64,000 bases of DNA from CAZICM01 sp964537685 (GTDB lineage: Bacteria > Myxococcota_A > Polyangia > Polyangiales > Polyangiaceae): assembly GCA_964537685.1 (NCBI GenBank), contig CAZICM010000021.1:81370-145369 (forward strand), in the 5' to 3' direction. Shown here one piece after another: positions 60,029-64,000 of the stretch. Numbering within the stretch: the first letter of the stretch is position 1; every line of letters begins with the position of its first letter. The notes under the pieces were generated by a model. That model did not search any database and was not told the DNA's origin. It saw only the letters and a program-made list of their open reading frames with translations. The translations under genes and the position numbers were made by a program.

Positions 60029-60235
60029 GGTGCAGGCATCTTCTATGCACGCTGTGCTGCAGCACAACAGGTGCAGGCGTCTTCCATGCACGCTGTGCTG
60101 CAGCACAACGGGTACACAGGGCTTCCTGTACGCTCTGCAACGCCGCACAATCGGTGCACAGGGCTTCCTGTACGCTCTGCAACGCCGCACAACGGGTACA
60201 AGCGTCGTTTATGCACGCTGTGCTGCAGCACAGAA
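60029..60235. repeat. 41-42 bp minisatellite with two unit types (A-A-B-B-A)
   Basis: Five adjacent units start at 60029, 60070, 60111, 60153 and 60195. Types A (60029, 60070, 60195) contain the perfect 14-bp palindrome TGTGCTGCAGCACA. Types B (60111, 60153) have TGTACGCTCTGCAACGCCGCACA instead of the palindrome. Partial units flank the array on both sides (60014-60028 and about 60236-60275). No unique spacers exist, so it is not a CRISPR array. The region 59989-60332 otherwise holds no gene. Confidence 0.85.
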
Positions 60236-60332
60236 GGCGTAGAAGAGTTCTGCACCCTTTGTGCAGGGGAGACGAGGGATAAGACCGATTTTTTATTTGA
60301 GGGTGCGCACAGGATGCCGATAGCCTCGTTGG

Positions 60333-61154
60333 ATGGAAAAGCAAAAACGAATTCAGATCCTTTTTTTCTCGTGTTGCCTGCTGCTGAGTCTATTGGGTAC
60401 AACAGGATGCAGCGAGGAACTCCCGCCCGCGCCTGCCCGAAACATTCTTCCCTGTCAAGCGAAAACGCCCGCGCCTTCTTCAAGCGATCTCCCGCCCTCT
60501 GTTCTCGTTCCAGGTGCCATGGCCGCTTCTTTTTCTCTTACACCGAGCGGCGAAGCAAATTATGTTCTTCCTCTCGCCGTTGTTCCTGGGCGTGCGGGCA
60601 TGGAGCCCAAGCTTTCGATCGTCTACAACAGCGCTTCGGGTCAAGGCGTGCTCGGTGCAGGTTTTTCCCTGGCTGGTCTTTCATCGATCACCCGCTGCCC
60701 CCAAAACCTCGCCCACGATTCAGATCTTCGAGACCTGCGCTTTGACAGCGAAGATCCGCTTTGTCTCGATGGTTTGCGCCTAATTCCCATTGGAGAGAGC
60801 CCCGGCCTCATTGAATACCGGACCTTTCCCGATCGAAATATTAAAATCATCGGCCACTTTCCCAAGGACGCTTTATCCAAAAGCCCCAACAATGCCCTTT
60901 ATTTTGAAGCCTTTGATGCTTCGGGCTTGATCACCGAATATGGCCGGGGCGACAAGGCCAGACCCATGGCCAAAGGAAATATCCCCAGGGCTTTCCTTGC
61001 AAATAAAAGCTATGATCGTCGGGTAAATGCCATATATTTTGATTACTGCTTCCGCGAGGCCGATGGATATACCGCCGAATATGCAATCCACCAGATCCGC
61101 TATACAGGCTTTGAACGCGAGCCTTCGCTCGAAGCAAATCGAAGCGTTCGTTAA
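60333..61154 (+). pseudogene. Truncated SpvB / Tc-toxin-like lipoprotein
   Basis: The 273-residue product has a lipoprotein-type signal (LLLSLLGTTGC). Its mature part is the N-terminal SpvB/TcaC domain: FSLTPSGEANYVLPLAVVPGRAGMEPKLSIVYNSASGQGVLGAGFSLAGLSSITRC. This block is found at the start of insecticidal toxin-complex and Rhs-type proteins, which are normally over 1000 residues. Here it ends at 61154, after EPSLEANRSVR. The next 290 bases, in another frame, keep a protein-like stretch (LSTPSQPITEWKIAKNQ, IDVYGAQNHEFLLLSQP) before the neprosin gene, which fits a decayed 3' end. So this looks like a frameshifted remnant. Confidence 0.7.
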
Positions 61155-61449
61155 GCACGCCTTCCCAGCCTATCACCGAATGGAAGATCGCCAAAAACCA
61201 AGGCCCGCAAGGCTCGCCTCCTTATTTCGCCGCGCCTCAAATTGATGTCTACGGTGCCCAGAACCATGAATTTTTGTTGTTGTCGCAGCCCGATCTCGGA
61301 AGTACGGGATACCAGCACACCTTCTACAGCAAAGAACGAGGCTTGGACCCGCACGTCCTGCGATTGTGGAAATTATTTTCACAAAATGACGACGTTTGTG
61401 ATCAAAAATCGTTTTGCCGGCCATTTAGCATAGTAGGAGGACAAGCAAC

Positions 61450-62718
61450 ATGAGACCTGCTTTTGTTATGCTGTTGGCATTCGTTGGTCCAGGGTGGCTG
61501 GCTTGCACCCCAGAACCCCGTCCGGGCCTTCGAATGCCCGAACCCGTTGAATGGCGGGTACCTTTGCCAAATTACACCGAAGAGCAGTTGCGGCGCTATG
61601 ATGAAGTTCAAGCCTTTCTTGTGGAGCACTACAAAGGCTATGCAATCGCATACACCACCCAGAACTACAGCGGGGATATTATCGATTGGGTCGACCCAGC
61701 GAGCGTGGAAGGCTCGCAAGTTGAAGCGCCGCCGCCGATTTCCGATGTTGAATTGGAGTTGCCCCCCGGAGTTGAGCTACAAAAGGCGGAAATGGATGCG
61801 CATCCTGAGCTTCGGGAGCTCCCCGCTACCGTTCCGGCGGGCGCTATCCCCATGGTGAGGCCGAGCTTTGAGGATTATATCATGGGACAAACGGATGCGG
61901 CTTCTTTTGAAGAGTTTTTGGTTCGGGAGGAGGGCGGTCGAACGGATGGAGCAAACCGGTTGTATGCAGGTTGGACCACGGTGGTGGATAATTGGGGAGG
62001 AGGCGCTCAAATCAGTCATTATGCTGGGGCTGTAGAACAAAACAGTTTTAGTCTCACAGAACTCGCCGTTTCATGTGATGGTCCAGATAAGACAACAACG
62101 CTGGAACTGGTTGGTATTGTCGCCTCACAGGACAGAAAGAATTTTGGTAATGACCAACTCAGGGTTCAGGTTGAGTTCTTCTCGCAAGGCGTAAAATATG
62201 GTGATGGTATTGGAGGATGGCATGGGCGTCGCTTGGGATTTGTTCCCCTTGCAGGCGCTCCCTATGCTCCCGGAACGGTCTTGGAACCCGTTTCTACGCC
62301 GGGTGGAGCACAACATAGGTCCGTTCTTAAGATTCTTTACTTTTTCGGTGGCTGGTGGCTTGCCCATAATGGTAATTGGCTAGGCTATTATCCCTTTGAC
62401 CTCTTCGATCTCATTGGCACCGGCGCATGTGAGATCTCCTACTACGGTGAAGTGCTCGATACGACACCAGCGGATTGGACGCATACAGATATGGGCAGCG
62501 GAGAGTTCGCGGACAAGGGGGACGGATATGCAGGCCATATCTCGAAAATGACCTATTATGAGCCCACTACTATAACACCCATGGCACCGCAAACCTTCGG
62601 CTCCATGGGGCCTAAAGATGCAAAATGCTATACAGCCTCGGTGCTGTTCACCGATGCTGTGAATGGAGTTCATTTCTACTACGGAGGACCGGGCGGTGAT
62701 GCGCCGGGGTGCGATTGA
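61450..62718 (+). CDS. Neprosin-family glutamic peptidase lipoprotein
   Basis: The 422-residue protein has a lipoprotein signal (LLAFVGPGWLAC), an N-terminal propeptide-like region (about 25-165) and a catalytic beta-sandwich (about 170-415). FFGGWWLAHNGNWLGYYPFDLF, YYGEVLD and TDMGSGEFADKGDG are clear neprosin hallmarks (GxWWL..., GYWP..LF, GGEV, MGSG.F.). The likely catalytic Glu pair is E219 (TLELVG, matching the plant IEAGW) and E334 (YYGEV, matching GGEV), spaced 115 residues as expected. Neprosin is a prolyl endopeptidase. AGGAGG lies just before the ATG. Its stop overlaps the next ATG (TGATG), so the two genes are coupled. Confidence 0.88.
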   Translation: MRPAFVMLLAFVGPGWLACTPEPRPGLRMPEPVEWRVPLPNYTEEQLRRYDEVQAFLVEHYKGYAIAYTTQNYSGDIIDWVDPASVEGSQVEAPPPISDVELELPPGVELQKAEMDAHPELRELPATVPAGAIPMVRPSFEDYIMGQTDAASFEEFLVREEGGRTDGANRLYAGWTTVVDNWGGGAQISHYAGAVEQNSFSLTELAVSCDGPDKTTTLELVGIVASQDRKNFGNDQLRVQVEFFSQGVKYGDGIGGWHGRRLGFVPLAGAPYAPGTVLEPVSTPGGAQHRSVLKILYFFGGWWLAHNGNWLGYYPFDLFDLIGTGACEISYYGEVLDTTPADWTHTDMGSGEFADKGDGYAGHISKMTYYEPTTITPMAPQTFGSMGPKDAKCYTASVLFTDAVNGVHFYYGGPGGDAPGCD

Positions 62719-63274
62719 TGCGTTTAGGATATGCGATGCTTGGCTTGAGTGCTTTGTGGACAGGAAGCCTTTGGGCTTGCAGCGCGGATCAGGATAGGAT
62801 TTCAAACCCGTTGGAGCCTGCCGAATCAGCGCAGGTGCAACCGAAGCCGATTCCCGTTGAACCGCGCCGATTTCAAGAAAGCCTTGGCTGGGCGGTGCCC
62901 GAACCCCATGATGCCGGGGATGGAGGAAGCGAGGATGCCTCCATGGTTCCGCCCCGGCTTTGCACCAAGGATGACGAATGTGCGCCTGGCTTTTGTGATC
63001 GCACGGTCTGCGCCATTCCCGGGAAGGGCCTTTTTGGGCGCACTCCCTGTGAGCCCGACCCGCCCGAGCCCGTATTGCTGCCGCCGCTTCCGCCGGGGGT
63101 GCACCGGGGGGCTCCAAGTGATGCGAGCGAATGCGGATCCTATCATTGTATCGAAAAGCGCTGCCGCTCATGCTTGAACGACAGCGAGTGCGAGGCGCAT
63201 TTTGTATGCAGTCCCCGGGAGGGTTTTCCTGGGCGCTCTTGTATGCCTGAGCCTAAGAAATGATGCGCTGGGCC
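62635..63274. repeat. Tandem duplication, copy 1 (about 640 bp)
   Basis: This block recurs 678 bp later (63313-63952). It contains the last 27 codons of the neprosin gene and the whole Cys-rich lipoprotein gene. Over the lipoprotein gene the copies look identical; the neprosin tail has three base differences (at about 62671, 62683 and 62686). Confidence 0.9.
62718..63263 (+). CDS. Cys-rich lipoprotein, copy 1
   Basis: Starting at the ATG that overlaps the neprosin stop (TGATG) gives a 181-residue lipoprotein with signal ending LWTGSLWAC. A Pro-rich neck follows, then two Cys-rich blocks (CTKDDECAPGFCDRTVC with CEP; and CGSYHCIEKRCRSCLNDSECEAHFVC). The D.EC..GFCD...C type is common in myxobacterial secreted proteins. 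No enzyme motif is seen. Coupling to neprosin suggests a surface partner, inhibitor or anchor. An identical copy follows at 63396. Confidence 0.75.
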   Translation: MRLGYAMLGLSALWTGSLWACSADQDRISNPLEPAESAQVQPKPIPVEPRRFQESLGWAVPEPHDAGDGGSEDASMVPPRLCTKDDECAPGFCDRTVCAIPGKGLFGRTPCEPDPPEPVLLPPLPPGVHRGAPSDASECGSYHCIEKRCRSCLNDSECEAHFVCSPREGFPGRSCMPEPKK

Positions 63275-63312
63275 GGGAAGTTCAGCATATCACGCCGTGG
63301 AAGGCCATAACC

Positions 63313-63396
63313 GCCTCGGTGCTGTTCACCGATGCTGTGAATGGGGTTCATTTCTACCATGGAGGACCGGGCGGTGATGCGCCGGGGTGCGATTGA
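63313..63396 (+). pseudogene. Remnant of the neprosin C-terminus, ahead of lipoprotein copy 2
   Basis: This stretch repeats the last 27 codons of neprosin (ASVLFTDAVNGVHFY.GGPGG, then DAPGCD and stop) in the same frame. No neprosin body precedes it, only a 38-bp unrelated sequence. It is the left end of the duplicated block and should not be functional. Confidence 0.85.
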
Positions 63397-63941
63397 TGCG
63401 TTTAGGATATGCGATGCTTGGCTTGAGTGCTTTGTGGACAGGAAGCCTTTGGGCTTGCAGCGCGGATCAGGATAGGATTTCAAACCCGTTGGAGCCTGCC
63501 GAATCAGCGCAGGTGCAACCGAAGCCGATTCCCGTTGAACCGCGCCGATTTCAAGAAAGCCTTGGCTGGGCGGTGCCCGAACCCCATGATGCCGGGGATG
63601 GAGGAAGCGAGGATGCCTCCATGGTTCCGCCCCGGCTTTGCACCAAGGATGACGAATGTGCGCCTGGCTTTTGTGATCGCACGGTCTGCGCCATTCCCGG
63701 GAAGGGCCTTTTTGGGCGCACTCCCTGTGAGCCCGACCCGCCCGAGCCCGTATTGCTGCCGCCGCTTCCGCCGGGGGTGCACCGGGGGGCTCCAAGTGAT
63801 GCGAGCGAATGCGGATCCTATCATTGTATCGAAAAGCGCTGCCGCTCATGCTTGAACGACAGCGAGTGCGAGGCGCATTTTGTATGCAGTCCCCGGGAGG
63901 GTTTTCCTGGGCGCTCTTGTATGCCTGAGCCTAAGAAATGA
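63396..63941 (+). CDS. Cys-rich lipoprotein, copy 2
   Basis: The product is identical, residue for residue, to the copy at 62718. It also begins at an ATG overlapping the stop of the neprosin-tail remnant, so the coupling context is kept but the upstream reading frame is no longer a peptidase. A promoter for this copy would have to lie in the 38-bp gap, inside copy 1, or be read through from the neprosin gene. Confidence 0.75.
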   Translation: MRLGYAMLGLSALWTGSLWACSADQDRISNPLEPAESAQVQPKPIPVEPRRFQESLGWAVPEPHDAGDGGSEDASMVPPRLCTKDDECAPGFCDRTVCAIPGKGLFGRTPCEPDPPEPVLLPPLPPGVHRGAPSDASECGSYHCIEKRCRSCLNDSECEAHFVCSPREGFPGRSCMPEPKK

Positions 63942-64000
63942 CGCCCTGGGCCGACCCCTCAAAAGCACCGACGCGCTGGCCGGTATGACAAGCTATGCTT

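Larger units (their letters stand above)
63313..63952. repeat. Tandem duplication, copy 2 (about 640 bp)
   Basis: Same block as 62635-63274, shifted by 678 bp. It ends with CTGGGCCG shared by both copies, after which the sequences differ. The last 48 bases of the window carry nothing recognisable. Confidence 0.9.

Noticed and set aside
60029..60235. CRISPR array
   Set aside because: Units are contiguous with no unique spacers, and no cas genes are near.
59904..60344. Minus-strand Cys-rich open frame of 146 residues over the minisatellite
   Set aside because: It is produced by the repeat and lacks a start signal or family match; both strands show similar chance frames.
63202..63396. A new small gene spanning the junction of the duplicated blocks
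   Set aside because: Its frame joins the lipoprotein copy 1 end to the neprosin-tail remnant by chance; the C-terminal part is only the copied tail.
1..64000. tRNA, rRNA, insertion sequence or prophage genes
   Set aside because: I found no cloverleaf-like sequence, rRNA-like block, transposase or phage structural gene in this window.

Overview
The window looks like a piece of a Myxococcota chromosome, most plausibly Polyangiales. The evidence is the mix of families: several Ser/Thr protein kinases with PEGA or TM tails, FHA and FHA/sigma-54 regulators, a MYXO-CTERM surface protein, many lipoproteins with Gly/Ser- or Pro-rich linkers, MopE-type and EC..G..C cysteine-rich repeats, DUF6178, and an alkyl-DHAP-synthase-like oxidase. 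Base composition is moderately GC-rich. I saw no rRNA, tRNA, IS element, prophage or CRISPR array. The order-level assignment is inference.

Layout. 1-5 kb: a TauE/SafE permease divergent from a LysR regulator, then a beta-helix MYXO-CTERM protein, a lipoprotein and a TVP38-type membrane protein. 5-13 kb: secreted and envelope proteins, including a MopE-type lipoprotein, a protein with two dockerin-like Cys-rich repeats, a TonB-domain/TonB-dependent-receptor fusion with a partner lipoprotein, and a coiled-coil/TM protein. 13-19 kb: metabolism (atypical SDR, beta-propeller/diheme cytochrome lipoprotein, alkyl-DHAP-synthase-like FAD enzyme, MHS transporter). 19-23 kb: a kinase overlapping an FHA/sigma-54 activator, and a V4R-like/STAS protein. 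23-30.4 kb: a tight minus-strand run of kinase, FG-GAP lipoprotein, TPR/PEGA protein and S33 peptidase. 30.5-38.5 kb: MAPEG, GAF-STAS, a B12/radical-SAM protein with a lipoprotein-like C-terminal half, DUF533, an AmpG-like permease and a PAS histidine kinase. 38.7-45.3 kb: a DsbD-alpha-like protein, a TPR protein and a small partner; then an XRE regulator divergent from a WD40/DUF3634 pair, with three matching inverted repeats between them. 45.3-53.8 kb: FHA/winged helix, a predicted beta-sandwich membrane pair, a putative zinc metallopeptidase, a CBS pair, DUF6178, a sulfotransferase and a LysR regulator. 54-60 kb: an AT-richer kinase with an FGE-like tail, a multicopper oxidase and a GT39-type membrane protein. 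60-64 kb: an accessory-looking end with a 41-42 bp minisatellite, a truncated SpvB/Tc-toxin-like lipoprotein, a neprosin-family glutamic peptidase, and a tandem duplication carrying a Cys-rich lipoprotein twice.

How the genes work together. Two themes dominate. One is signal transduction by kinases, FHA, STAS, XRE and a histidine kinase, mostly without cognate partners next door, as is common in myxobacteria. The other is an elaborate secreted and lipoprotein repertoire: peptidases, oxidases, beta-propellers and calcium-binding-like repeats. The points most worth a second look are the radical-SAM/lipoprotein chimera, the three-operator region at 42.5-42.7 kb, the bacterial neprosin with its duplicated downstream lipoprotein, the dockerin-like Cys-rich repeats, and the 60 kb minisatellite.
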